Assembly: GCA_002104905.1 (NCBI GenBank)
Contig: MCFE01000289.1
Coordinates: 1 to 64,000, forward strand
Origin: Basidiobolus meristosporus CBS 931.73
Lineage: Eukaryota; Basidiobolomycota; Basidiobolomycetes; Basidiobolales; Basidiobolaceae
Direction: 5' to 3'
Length of the DNA stretch: 64,000 nucleotides
The notes under the pieces were generated by a model. It was not told where the DNA came from. It worked only from the letters and a program-made list of their open reading frames with translations, and made no database searches. A program made the translations under genes and the position numbers. Positions 12,151-21,552 of this stretch are shown piece by piece. Positions within the stretch are counted from its first letter, which is position 1. Each line of letters starts with the position of its first letter.

Positions 12151-12500
12151 TGTTGTAATTATTGAATTGTCACCTAAATATTCATGCTAACTTAGTCACA
12201 TAGATCTTATTCTGTGATTAGCATTCTGTCCTGACTAGATTTCTTGTCGGGATTTACTTAGAATATTTTCACCAAATTGTCAGGTACCCAGATTATTATT
12301 TTTCTCAAAGTCGTCTAAAAGACCCCAAACTTTGCACACATATTCTTGGGACCTTCCTTAACAAACTCTACAAATTTGTTTTCCTCTACTTTATCAAAAG
12401 TATAAATACCATACTTTTGATCAATATATCTACAAGTGAATAACATGTAAATCTTCTAGTTCTCCACATCACTTCCAATACTCCTCAGAATATTGCAACA
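12151..12500 (+). repeat. 3' LTR of the non-autonomous element
   Basis: It has the same ends as the 5' LTR, is preceded by the purine tract and followed by the TTTAT duplication. Confidence 0.9.
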
Positions 12501-12663
12501 TTTATTACTGCTTCTTTTATTGTCTTTGTGCAGAAGTCCATAAACTGGCAGAAGACTGATTTCAAAATAGTCCCTGATGATTCTGAGTCCTTTGATTCAC
12601 TACTGCTCAACAAGTTACCTGTTCCTGTTGCCATCCTGTCTTTCTTTGCTGCAATCAAGAGAC

Positions 12664-13012
12664 TGTTGTAAGAGTCTTGGAGATATTGGAAGTGATTGGG
12701 AGAACAAGTAGATTATGTGGTTTTCACTTAATGATTTATTGAATGTAAAAGTGGTATTTATACTTTTACCTGGTCTTGGCATTACAAACACGTAGAATAG
12801 GTTAAGGAAGGTCCCAAGAACATGTGTGCAAAGTTTGGGGCTGTTTGGACAACTTTGAGAATTTTCATGTTCTGGGTACCTGGTATTTTGGTGAAAATAT
12901 TCTAAGTAAATCCCGACAAGGAATTTGGTCAGTATTTTCTAGGATTTGAAGGTAATGATCTAAGTGACTAAGTTAGGTGAATATTTAGGTGGAAATACGA
13001 ATTTTTACAACA
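12664..13012 (-). repeat. 3' LTR of the complete copia element
   Basis: 349 bp with ends TGTTGT...ACAACA. It differs from the other LTR by a single T in a homopolymer. Confidence 0.95.
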
Positions 13013-13023
13013 CTCCCACTCAG

Positions 13024-16000
13024 CTAAATGTTCATACTGACTAGTCCTAATTTTGACCTAAGATATTCAAACTTGTCTCTAGCTAATGGTTTGGTAAATA
13101 TGTCTGCAATCATTTCATCTGTAGGACAGTAAACTAATCTAACTAAGTTACTCTCTATAGCTTCACGTATGAAATGATGTCTAATATCTATGTGCTTGGT
13201 TCTAGCATGAAAAGTTGGATTTCTACCTAATTGTATACATCCTTGATTATCTTGAAATAAAGTAATAGGCGTTTTTTGACATAGGCCTAAATCTGTAAAC
13301 AGCTTTCTTAACCACATTGCTTCTTTTGTAGCCTCACAGGCTGCCATATATTCTGCCTCTGTAGTAGAAAGTGCTACGGTTGGTTGCTTTCTTGAATTCC
13401 ATGAAATTGCTCCTTTACAGTAAAGAAAGGTGTATCCTGTGGTGGATCTTCTGTCTTCTAAATTTCGTCCCCAATCAGCATCAGAGTATCCCACAAGATC
13501 CTGTTCTGAATCCTTATAAGTGTATCTTAAGCAGATATCAGCAGTTCCTTTTAGGTATCTAAAAATCCGCTTAACTGCTGCAATATGATCAGATCCATAA
13601 TTCTGATTATGTTGGCTGACAACTCCCACTGAATATGAGATATCTGGACGTGTTCCAAGCATGATATACATCAGACTGCCGACCATAGATTGATAAGGAA
13701 AGTCAGGGCTTTCAGATGGCACCAAGCTCTCTTGATTTGGTTGAGTTTTGACCAAGTTAAGGTTTGTCTCCATTGGGGTAGCTGCCGGTTTACAGTCTTC
13801 CATTTTGTACTTCTTTAGTATGTCTTGAATATACTTGGATTGGCTTAGGGTAATAGTCTGGGTACTTCTGTCTATGGAGAACTTAATCCCTAAGTAGTAA
13901 CTGAGTTCTCCTAGATCGGACATCTTGAACTCCTTAGATAGGCTGGATTTAGTCTCTTCCAATGTTTCTAGGTTATTGGTGGCTATAATAAGATCATCCA
14001 CATATAGAGCTAATAGAACTGGATTTGGTCTATCTGGCTTATAGTATATACTATAGTCAGCATTACTCCTTTTGAAACTCAAAGATTCCAAATAAGAATC
14101 TATCTTGCAATTCCAGGCTCTCGGTGATTGTTTGAGACCATATAGTGACTTTTTAAGCTTGCAGACCAAATGGGGGTTATCTTGGTCAACAAACCCATCA
14201 GGCTGGTCCATATACACATCCTCATCAAGTTCTCCATTCAAAAATGCAGTTTTTACATCCATTTGATGAATAAAAAACTTATATTTGGCTGCAATAGCCA
14301 ATATTAATCTGATGGAATTAAACTTGGCTACCGGTGCAAAGGTCTCAGTATAGTCAAGTCCTTTTGTTTGAGAGTATCCTTTGGCTACAAGTCTTGCTTT
14401 GTATCTCTCAATTGTACCATCAGCCTTGTACTTTGTCTTGAAGACCCATCTGCATCCAATTGATTTTCGGTTGATTGGTAATTTGACTAAGTCCCAAGTT
14501 TGACTTTCCATCAGGGCCTGATATTCCTCAGTCATTGCAGATCTCCAAAACTTCGTCTGAGGGCTATTTAGGGCCTCTTTTACAGTCTGGGGTTCATCAA
14601 TATGGACTGAATAGGCATAGGCTAAGTTTGTACCCTCATTAATATAGTAATTTGGGCTATTTCTTGTCCGATTTGATCTCCGGGCATTTGATACTGGAAT
14701 GATCACTTCTGGGATATTCCTGGGCACTGATTCTGGCTGAACCACGGTTGTAGAGTCCTCTGGAGTGAAAAAATTTTCATTGTTTTGCTCTGATTCAATC
14801 CTGACAATTGGTGGACTTGAGATCAAATTTTCGTCATCATCTGATGTCATTTTTTGTGAAAATTTTGAATTTTCATCAAACAACACATCCCTGGACTTGA
14901 TCAGCTTCTTTGCTTCGGTATTGTAGAGTCTGTATGCCTTACTCTCATTGCAGTAGCCCAAAAATATGCATTTTACACTTTTTGGCTCAAATTTTGACTG
15001 ATTTCCGGCCAGTTTTTTGGCATATGCTGTACACCCAAATATTCTTAGATGTTCTGCACTTGGTCTGTGTCCATACCATGCTTCAAATGGAGTAGAATCA
15101 CGAAGTATTCTGTTATAACTCCTATTTTTAAGATATACAGCAGTGGCAACTGATTCCGCCCAAAAATCATAGGATAATTTTTGATCATGGATCATAGATC
15201 TTGCTATATCAATTATTGATCTGTTAGCTCGTTCTGCTACTCCATTTTGCTGTGGGGAGTATGGTACAGTAGTCTCTTGCTTTATCCCATGAATTTTGCA
15301 GAAGTGGATGAAGAGTTTTGAGGTATATTCTCCACCATTGTCAGAGCGTATTTTCTTGATTTTTTCACCAGTTTCTCTCTCCACCATGGCTTTAAACTCC
15401 CTTAGCTTAGACAGAGCTTCTTCCTTTCTCTCCATGAAGTAGACCCATGTGTATCTTGTATAATCATCAATAAAAGTGATTAAATACTTCATCCCGCCTA
15501 AGGATAAATTTTGCATAGGTCCACACAGATCTGAGTGAATTAGATCTAATTTTTTCTTAGTTTTGATTAACCCAGAGCTCTTGAACGGTTGTCTGGCTTG
15601 TTTCCCATATATGCAGGCTTCACAGTGCTCCAAATTAGCTGGGGGATCAATTTTCACTCCAGAAATTAGCTGATCTTTGATCATTTTACGCAAATAATCA
15701 AAATTGATGTGTCCAAATCTCCTGTGCCAAAGCATTGGTGTTTCTTCATTTAAGTTACTTATATTGGCTTCCAGATATGATGGAATATAAGTCAACTTGT
15801 ATAGGTTCTGATCTCTGATGCCTGAAGCAATATGAGCACCATTTTGATCAGTGATCCTGCATCCAGAATTGTCAAAACTGAAACTGAGTCCTTCTGCTGT
15901 GGCCTTGCTTACAGAGAGTAGGTTCTTGGCTATTTCTGGTACATAGAGTACTTCTTTAAAGGTCAGTGTATGGCTTCCTTCACTGCTTCTAAGGTTTACT

Positions 16001-16995
16001 TGGATAGTTCCTTCTCCCACTGCATCAAGTGTTCTATCGTCACCCATGAAAACCTTCTTAATTGGGATTTCTTGATATTGGGTAAAAAGTTCTTTTTGGT
16101 GTGTAAAGTGTTGAGAAGCTCCAGAGTCAATATACCACGTCTGAGAATCCTTGTTTGTGGTCATATTTAGTGCAGATATGAATAGTCTATCTTCAGTTGT
16201 TGCAGCATTTCCATATTCAGGCTTCTTTTGCTGATAATCTCTCTTTTTGAAACACCGGTCTGATGTGTGTCCTTTCCTTTTGCAGTAGTTGCAAAATAGG
16301 TTGCTGTTGCCTTTGTAGGGTCTTGGGTACCTCCTTTGTTGGTTATCATTGCTTATTAAAGCATTTTCTTCTTCCTTCTTATTGGCGCTTGATTTTCTTA
16401 ATTCTTCATCCAGGAGCCTTCCGTATACGTAATTTAAGGTCAAATCTTCAGTTCTGGACTCTAGGGCTGATACAAGGCCCTGAAACTCGTCTGTCAGGCT
16501 ATTCAGGATGGTAACTATCACATCCTCATCAGTAGTTGGTACGCCCACAGATTCCATCTCATCTACCAGCAGGGTAATTCTGTTAATTAGATTTTTCATT
16601 TCTTCTCCTGGCAGCATCTTTGTAGTAAAGAATTTTCTTCTCAGATACATTTTCTTGGCAGCTGAACATGACTGGTAGGTGTCTTCTAATGCTTTCCAGG
16701 CATTTTTTGCCGTTTTTGCTCTTGAGCATTGAATTAGCAATTTGTCCTTGACATTAAGGCAAATGCAGTTAAAGGCACTTTGTTCTTTCTTCTGGTACTT
16801 TAAGGCTTCCTCTCCCACGTTTTTAGGAGGGCATTCTTCTCCCATGACAATATCCCAAAGGCCTCTTTCTTGCAGCAGCATCTTCATCTTCACCTTCCAC
16901 ACTTGGTAGTTAGATCCATCCAACTTTTCAGCAGAGGGAAAAATTCCAGTAATAGCAGTAGTAGACATTGCAGAGAGTGACAGCTCGGGGCTCAT
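13024..16995 (-). CDS. copia Gag-Pol polyprotein, intact
   Basis: The frame encodes 1,323 residues from the ATG at 16995, which lies inside the primer-binding site. The open frame extends further into the LTR, but that part lies upstream of the expected primer site. Order of domains: UBN2-type Gag (DGSNYQVWKVKM onward), CCHC knuckle (CNYCKRKGHTSDRC), aspartic protease (WYIDSGASQHF), integrase with HHCC finger (WHRRFGH...CEACIYGK) and D,D,E core (HSDLCGPM, RSDNGGEY, QNGVAERANR), reverse transcriptase (YVDDLIIAT) and RNase H (GYSDADW, TTEAEYMA). It makes and integrates cDNA copies of the element. The single Gag-Pol frame without frameshift is normal for copia elements. No disabling change is visible, so it may be active. 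Confidence 0.95.
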   Translation of the reverse strand: MSPELSLSAMSTTAITGIFPSAEKLDGSNYQVWKVKMKMLLQERGLWDIVMGEECPPKNVGEEALKYQKKEQSAFNCICLNVKDKLLIQCSRAKTAKNAWKALEDTYQSCSAAKKMYLRRKFFTTKMLPGEEMKNLINRITLLVDEMESVGVPTTDEDVIVTILNSLTDEFQGLVSALESRTEDLTLNYVYGRLLDEELRKSSANKKEEENALISNDNQQRRYPRPYKGNSNLFCNYCKRKGHTSDRCFKKRDYQQKKPEYGNAATTEDRLFISALNMTTNKDSQTWYIDSGASQHFTHQKELFTQYQEIPIKKVFMGDDRTLDAVGEGTIQVNLRSSEGSHTLTFKEVLYVPEIAKNLLSVSKATAEGLSFSFDNSGCRITDQNGAHIASGIRDQNLYKLTYIPSYLEANISNLNEETPMLWHRRFGHINFDYLRKMIKDQLISGVKIDPPANLEHCEACIYGKQARQPFKSSGLIKTKKKLDLIHSDLCGPMQNLSLGGMKYLITFIDDYTRYTWVYFMERKEEALSKLREFKAMVERETGEKIKKIRSDNGGEYTSKLFIHFCKIHGIKQETTVPYSPQQNGVAERANRSIIDIARSMIHDQKLSYDFWAESVATAVYLKNRSYNRILRDSTPFEAWYGHRPSAEHLRIFGCTAYAKKLAGNQSKFEPKSVKCIFLGYCNESKAYRLYNTEAKKLIKSRDVLFDENSKFSQKMTSDDDENLISSPPIVRIESEQNNENFFTPEDSTTVVQPESVPRNIPEVIIPVSNARRSNRTRNSPNYYINEGTNLAYAYSVHIDEPQTVKEALNSPQTKFWRSAMTEEYQALMESQTWDLVKLPINRKSIGCRWVFKTKYKADGTIERYKARLVAKGYSQTKGLDYTETFAPVAKFNSIRLILAIAAKYKFFIHQMDVKTAFLNGELDEDVYMDQPDGFVDQDNPHLVCKLKKSLYGLKQSPRAWNCKIDSYLESLSFKRSNADYSIYYKPDRPNPVLLALYVDDLIIATNNLETLEETKSSLSKEFKMSDLGELSYYLGIKFSIDRSTQTITLSQSKYIQDILKKYKMEDCKPAATPMETNLNLVKTQPNQESLVPSESPDFPYQSMVGSLMYIMLGTRPDISYSVGVVSQHNQNYGSDHIAAVKRIFRYLKGTADICLRYTYKDSEQDLVGYSDADWGRNLEDRRSTTGYTFLYCKGAISWNSRKQPTVALSTTEAEYMAACEATKEAMWLRKLFTDLGLCQKTPITLFQDNQGCIQLGRNPTFHARTKHIDIRHHFIREAIESNLVRLVYCPTDEMIADIFTKPLARDKFEYLRSKLGLVSMNI

Positions 16996-16999
16996 AACC
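16982..16999 (-). other. Primer-binding site (half-tRNA iMet type)
   Basis: Read on the minus strand the bases are GGTTATGAGCCCCGAGCT, with no gap after the LTR. GGTTATGAGCCC is complementary to the anticodon stem-loop of eukaryotic initiator tRNA-Met (GGGCTCATAACC). This matches the half-tRNA priming known from Drosophila copia rather than 3'-end priming. Confidence 0.75.
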
Positions 17000-17349
17000 T
17001 GTTGTAAGAGTCTTGGAGATATTGGAAGTGATTGGGAGAACAAGTAGATTATGTGGTTTTCACTTAATGATTTATTGAATGTAAAAGTGGTATTTATACT
17101 TTTACCTGGTCTTGGCATTACAAACACGTAGAATAGGTTAAGGAAGGTCCCAAGAACATGTGTGCAAAGTTTGGGGCTGTTTGGACAACTTTGAGAATTT
17201 TCATGTTCTGGGTACCTGGTATTTTGGTGAAAATATTCTAAGTAAATCCCGACAAGGAATTTGGTCAGTATTTTCTAGGATTTGAAGGTAATGATCTAAG
17301 TGACTAAGTTAGGTGAATATTTAGGTGGAAATACGAATTTTTTACAACA
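17000..17349 (-). repeat. 5' LTR of the complete copia element
   Basis: 350 bp with ends TGTTGT...ACAACA. It should carry the element's promoter for minus-strand transcription. Confidence 0.95.
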
Positions 17350-17489
17350 GAGAGGTTCTAGACCTCTTAATTGGCTTCTTTATTTGTACTTAGATTAGTT
17401 CTTGCCTCAAATAAAGATTTCACCAACTTGGTGACTTTCCCTCCCCTAATGCCTCTTTCATACTCATTGTCAAGTTCATTTCGCTCATA

Positions 17490-17560
17490 TTGGCGTATGG
17501 GACTCTAACCCATAATCCCCGGGTCTGATGCCTTATCCATTAGGCCAATGCCCCTCTTTT
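17490..17560 (-). pseudogene. Degenerate tRNA-Arg-like sequence
   Basis: The minus strand reads TGGCCTAATGGATAAGGC, a typical Arg-tRNA D-arm with A box. It is followed by a shortened anticodon region and a T-arm (ATGGG, loop TTAGAGT, CCCAT), where TTCGAGT would be normal. The acceptor strands do not pair well, and the anticodon arm seems to lack about eight bases. I read it as a broken tRNA gene. The anticodon cannot be stated safely. Confidence 0.6.
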
Positions 17561-18024
17561 GCTTGTTATGATTTACATCATAGCTGGTCATTCCCCACCA
17601 CAAGACTACCGAACGGCCAATACTGTAACAATACCCTATGTAAGATTCATGAATGTTTGATGGATTAAGGGCAAGGATAGCCCACATAAACGTTCTCTTT
17701 GAAATGCCTAACATAGCAAGGCTTTCCAAACTTAGGTACTACATTAAAAGATCAGCGGCTTTTGGCAAACTAAACGTACGCTGAATTCAAAAACCCCGCC
17801 TTCCCATCACCAATTACTATCTGATAAGAAAATCAACTTCATATCATGGAACGGCATCCGCAACCTTTGTGTAATCGATGGTAGCTCTTCACACAAGTCT
17901 AGACTCACAGCCTTCAAAGGTCATCTTCTGTTATCTCCTCGACAAGTATTCCCGCAAATCGTTTGTCGTCAAAATTGATTTTACGCACTGGCTGGTATAG
18001 TATCCCTAATCATGTCAACTGTCT

Positions 18025-18290
18025 TCGACTTGCTAATGGCAATAGTCTGGGTTGCAGTGTTTTTCTTGCTTACTAGTATAACTTGCTCCAAGACTCTTAC
18101 TCCCGGCTGACACTCTACTTGGCAGGAATGTATGAAAGAGGAAAGGTATGATATATAGTGAGCTTCTATTCATCCGGCTTTTCCCAGTCCAAATTTTCAT
18201 TTTTTGGGTACCTGATATTCCAAGTAATCTCAACAATGAGCAAAGTTCATAAGCTATGATCTGAGTGACTAAGTCTTGTAATAAACAAAC
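18025..18290 (-). repeat. Decayed copia LTR remnant
   Basis: Short blocks resemble the copia LTR in order: CCAAGACTCTTAC, AAATTTTCATTTTTTGGGTACCTGATATT, and GATCTGAGTGACTAAGT. Much of it is lost. Confidence 0.5.
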
Positions 18291-19080
18291 AAGCGGCAGT
18301 TCGGGGTAAACATCTTCAAGTACCCGTCAATCGACAGCCCTAGACAGCAGCACCAACAAGTCGGGCGCACATTAAAAAAGCAATTCACTGAAAGACTATA
18401 TTGGGCGGCTAGAAGCAAGGTAACTGCCATCGGGGATGATCACTCCATTCTAGAAGCAAATGATTTCCCAAACGTATCCTATGTCATAGCTTAATTTCCG
18501 GAAATATTTGGAGCAATCTCCAGGCCACTTGGCTACCTCGGCCAAACTTCACTCCTCCTAGCTACTTGGTACTTTGCTACTTTGGTCAATCAGCACTCCC
18601 CCAGCTACTTAGTATAATCTCTAGGACGAATGAGGCAAGAATATAGGGGGCGCTCAAGAACAGCGCCACTTAAACACCTATAATCCCTCACCACCCATCC
18701 CTTACCGTCAATAAGCCACCCGTTGTCGAACCTAGAATGTGAGATTACAAGAACAGATGTTATTGGTGATTTAGGTAACCAGCAAATCAAACTGGTAGAC
18801 AGCCTGGCTAGCAGCCTGGTAAACGCCCTGGTTATTTGTTTTTGCCCTGATAACAACCAAAACGGGATTTAGCCTACGTAATATACCATGTGGCTTTTTC
18901 TGAGAATATCAATGGAGTAATCTCTGGATTATCCTAAATGAAGTTAGCATGGACATAGCACGTTAGCGGAGTTTCATTATTATAGTCGGAGAACAAATTC
19001 TTTGGATAAACAGGGCAGGCTCGACCCAGCCTAACCCTATCCCTAGCCTTCGAAAGTACAAGGTACAATTAGACTGCTGA

Positions 19081-19088
19081 ATATAAAT
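19081..19088 (+). promoter_or_regulatory. TATA box of the hexosaminidase gene
   Basis: ATATAAAT lies about 70 bp before the start codon at 19153. Confidence 0.6.
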
Positions 19089-19152
19089 ACTCTGGGCAAA
19101 GTCACTCAATCTCAAGCAAATCCTCTTCTCCTAGCCGAAAACATCAGCCTCA

Positions 19153-20835
19153 ATGGTCGCTATTAAGCTCCTGACCGGTCTCTCTCTATTCGCAGCCTCT
19201 ACCATGGCGTGGGTTTGGCCTTTACCTCAGAAAATGGAGGTTGGCCATGATATCCTTCGCCTTGATGATCGATTCTGGATTCATTACAATGCACCTTATG
19301 AAACCCATGACATTATTCGTAGAGCCATCACTCGCTATAAGAAGCTGATCTTCATCAAGGGTGTATTTGGGGACCAACTCGATACTGTAAGTCAAACGGT
19401 ATTCCCTGAGGTTAAAACTTCGGTTCCAGAGCTGCCTCCTCAACCAATGGGCTGGTATCCAAGCATGAACAGACTTGTCATCAACGTCGAGGACTCTAGC
19501 CTACGTCTCCAAATGGACACCGATGAATCCTATACCCTTGAAGTACCTACCGAGGGCGACTCTGTAATCACGGCCAAAACTGTTTATGGCGCTCTTCGCG
19601 GACTAGAATCCTTCTCCCAACTTGTCAAATGGCATAGCTCCACTGACGAATTCCGTATTCCCTTGGCACCCGTCAGCATTTCCGATCATCCCAAGTACTC
19701 TCATCGTGGGGTTCTCATCGATACATCGCGTAATTACTTGTCTCCAAAGACCATCAAGAGAACCTTGGATGCCATGTCGTACAATAAGCTGAACGTGCTC
19801 CATTGGCATATGATTGATTCTCACAGTTTCCCACTGAAGTCAAATGTCTATCCTGAACTAGCCAAGGCTGCATATAATGACAAGTGGGTATATGATGAAT
19901 ACACAGTTCGTGACATTGTCAGATACGCCAAGGATCGCGGAATCAGAGTCATGCCCGAGTTCGATATTCCTGGCCATTCTTACTCTTGGGGCATTGCCAT
20001 GCCTGAGATCGTTTCATGCATGAACAGACAACCCGACTGGGCTGACTTCGCTGCTGAGCCACCTAGTGGTCAACTTAATCTCATTAACCCCAAGACTTTG
20101 GATGTGGTACGCAACCTTCTGAAAGATACCACGAAGTGGTTCGAAGAGGAATTGTTCCATATTGGTGGTGATGAAGTTAACATGAAGTGTTGGGAAACTT
20201 CCCCAGGATATCCCGAGTATCTCAAGAAACACAACACCACCTTGGACGCACTCTTTGCTGATTTCATTCACAAGGATCACAGCTATGTTAGAGAAAACAA
20301 CAAGGTTCCTGTCACCTGGCAAGGCGCACTCCTTACCCAGAACGTCACCATGAAAGACGATGTTATCGTTCAAACATGGCTCGGTAACTCGGCTACCGTA
20401 GCTGCTGTCCGTCTAGGCCATCGTGTGATTGCATCCAACTACGAACACGCCTATTTGGATTGTGGACATGGTGCCTGGATTGCTTCTAGCCTGGGTAATT
20501 CCTGGTGCGACCCTTACAAGTCATGGCAAGTGATTTACTCATACGACATGACTGCCAACATGACTGAAGCCGAAGCCAAGCTAGTTATCGGTAGTGAGAC
20601 CGCCATGTGGGGAGAACAAGTTGACTCTATCAACTTTGACGCCCGTGTCTGGCCTCGTGCTGCTTCCTCAGCCGAAGTTCTTTGGAGTGGAAATACCCTT
20701 GCCAATGGAACCATGAGACCTACTGCTGATGTCTCGCCAAGAATCAACGAGATGCGTGCTCGTCTAGTTGACCGTGGTATTGGTGCTGATGCTCTTCAAC
20801 CTCTTTGGTGCCAGCGTTTCCCTGGCATGTGTTAA
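19153..20835 (+). CDS. Secreted beta-N-acetylhexosaminidase, GH20
   Basis: This intronless gene encodes 560 residues. A signal peptide is clear (hydrophobic residues 5-18, then AWVWPLPQ). The GH20 N-terminal domain follows, then the TIM barrel beginning near RGVLIDTSRN. The catalytic pair is in HIGGDEVNMKCW (Asp340-Glu341), where Asp assists the substrate acetamido group and Glu is the acid. Other family marks are DIPGHSYSWG and GSETAMWGEQVD. It removes terminal GlcNAc/GalNAc, most likely from chitin oligomers and glycoproteins during wall turnover or feeding. Length is normal for the family (about 530-600). A TATA box and upstream spacing support the chosen ATG. I see no break. Confidence 0.97.
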   Translation: MVAIKLLTGLSLFAASTMAWVWPLPQKMEVGHDILRLDDRFWIHYNAPYETHDIIRRAITRYKKLIFIKGVFGDQLDTVSQTVFPEVKTSVPELPPQPMGWYPSMNRLVINVEDSSLRLQMDTDESYTLEVPTEGDSVITAKTVYGALRGLESFSQLVKWHSSTDEFRIPLAPVSISDHPKYSHRGVLIDTSRNYLSPKTIKRTLDAMSYNKLNVLHWHMIDSHSFPLKSNVYPELAKAAYNDKWVYDEYTVRDIVRYAKDRGIRVMPEFDIPGHSYSWGIAMPEIVSCMNRQPDWADFAAEPPSGQLNLINPKTLDVVRNLLKDTTKWFEEELFHIGGDEVNMKCWETSPGYPEYLKKHNTTLDALFADFIHKDHSYVRENNKVPVTWQGALLTQNVTMKDDVIVQTWLGNSATVAAVRLGHRVIASNYEHAYLDCGHGAWIASSLGNSWCDPYKSWQVIYSYDMTANMTEAEAKLVIGSETAMWGEQVDSINFDARVWPRAASSAEVLWSGNTLANGTMRPTADVSPRINEMRARLVDRGIGADALQPLWCQRFPGMC

Positions 20836-21552
20836 AACCCTTTTTCTTGTTTATAAGTTGGATAGAAATATTAGTTAGAAATCATATGTTTGAAATGTAT
20901 TAAATTTGGAAGGCTCAACTAGAGTTTTTAGAAATTCTAGCTAAATAAACCCAGCGCCTGTGTCACTGTTGTATGCAAAATCTAGGCAAGTCTCGCTGGA
21001 GTTGATCGGCCCAAATATGATTTATATATCCGATCGGTCTCTATTTACAAAGTCCTCCACTAGCTTTAGGGTAGAGTGCATATCAGCGACTAAAATAACC
21101 TACATTAGGGATTTCTATTAGCATACAATGAATGCTTATGGATACCTCAACTCCAGCATCGATCACCCCGTAATTCACTATTTTTCCAGTTGGTGATCTT
21201 GGAAACACTAATGTCTGACGATCGTTCTGGTAAGGTGTCTCCTTCCACTGACACGCTCACATTTATTTGGCCCCTACTGGCTAAATTAAGCATCTGTCCT
21301 TACTGGCTCCCATCACCCCACCTCTACTCCACTTTCGCGCTTGTATAGTAAACATCAAATGTGTACTTGAACCAAAAGCCTGCCCCTGCTGATGTCTCCA
21401 GTAACAGATTAATTAGGTTTCAACTAGGGAACAAGCTCCTGCATTATTTAGTGGGAAGCTTCCCCAGGGGCGCGTGGTAAGATCCCATAAATGCTGGCAT
21501 CTTGTCGCCGAAAAACCCTCACAACCAGTACTCTTAACTTGCAAGTATCAAC
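20836..21552. other. Intergenic region
   Basis: It holds the hexosaminidase 3' end (AATAAA near 20944) and the kinase promoter (CATAAAT near 21486). No gene is seen. Confidence 0.6.

Larger units (their letters stand above)
9184..12500 (+). mobile_element. Non-autonomous copia-type LTR element, complete ends
   Basis: Two 350 bp LTRs (9184-9533, 12151-12500) differ at only about six positions. The element is flanked by a perfect TTTAT duplication (9179-9183 and 12501-12505). A primer-binding site follows the left LTR (GGTTATGAGCCCC, 9534-9546), and a purine tract GAGTGGGAG precedes the right LTR (12142-12150). The 2.6 kb interior has no gag or pol frame longer than about 125 codons and no recognised domain. 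The ends are young but the interior is non-coding, so it probably moved using proteins of another element (LARD-like). Confidence 0.88.
12664..17349 (-). mobile_element. Complete Ty1/copia LTR retrotransposon
   Basis: The LTRs are 12664-13012 (3') and 17000-17349 (5'). They are identical except for one T in a T run, so the insertion is recent. One uninterrupted Gag-Pol frame lies between them. On the minus strand the primer site directly follows the 5' LTR (16982-16999) and the purine tract directly precedes the 3' LTR (13013-13021). Flanking 5-mers are GAGAC on the left and GAGAG on the right, an imperfect target duplication. Confidence 0.95.
17350..19152. other. Spacer between the copia element and the hexosaminidase gene
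   Basis: No protein gene is supported. It holds a broken tRNA-Arg (about 17490-17560), a decayed copia LTR (about 18025-18290) and the hexosaminidase promoter at its right end. Confidence 0.6.

Noticed and set aside
18605-18856. 83-codon minus-strand open frame upstream of the hexosaminidase
   Set aside because: No domain, no promoter, low-quality composition; probably chance.
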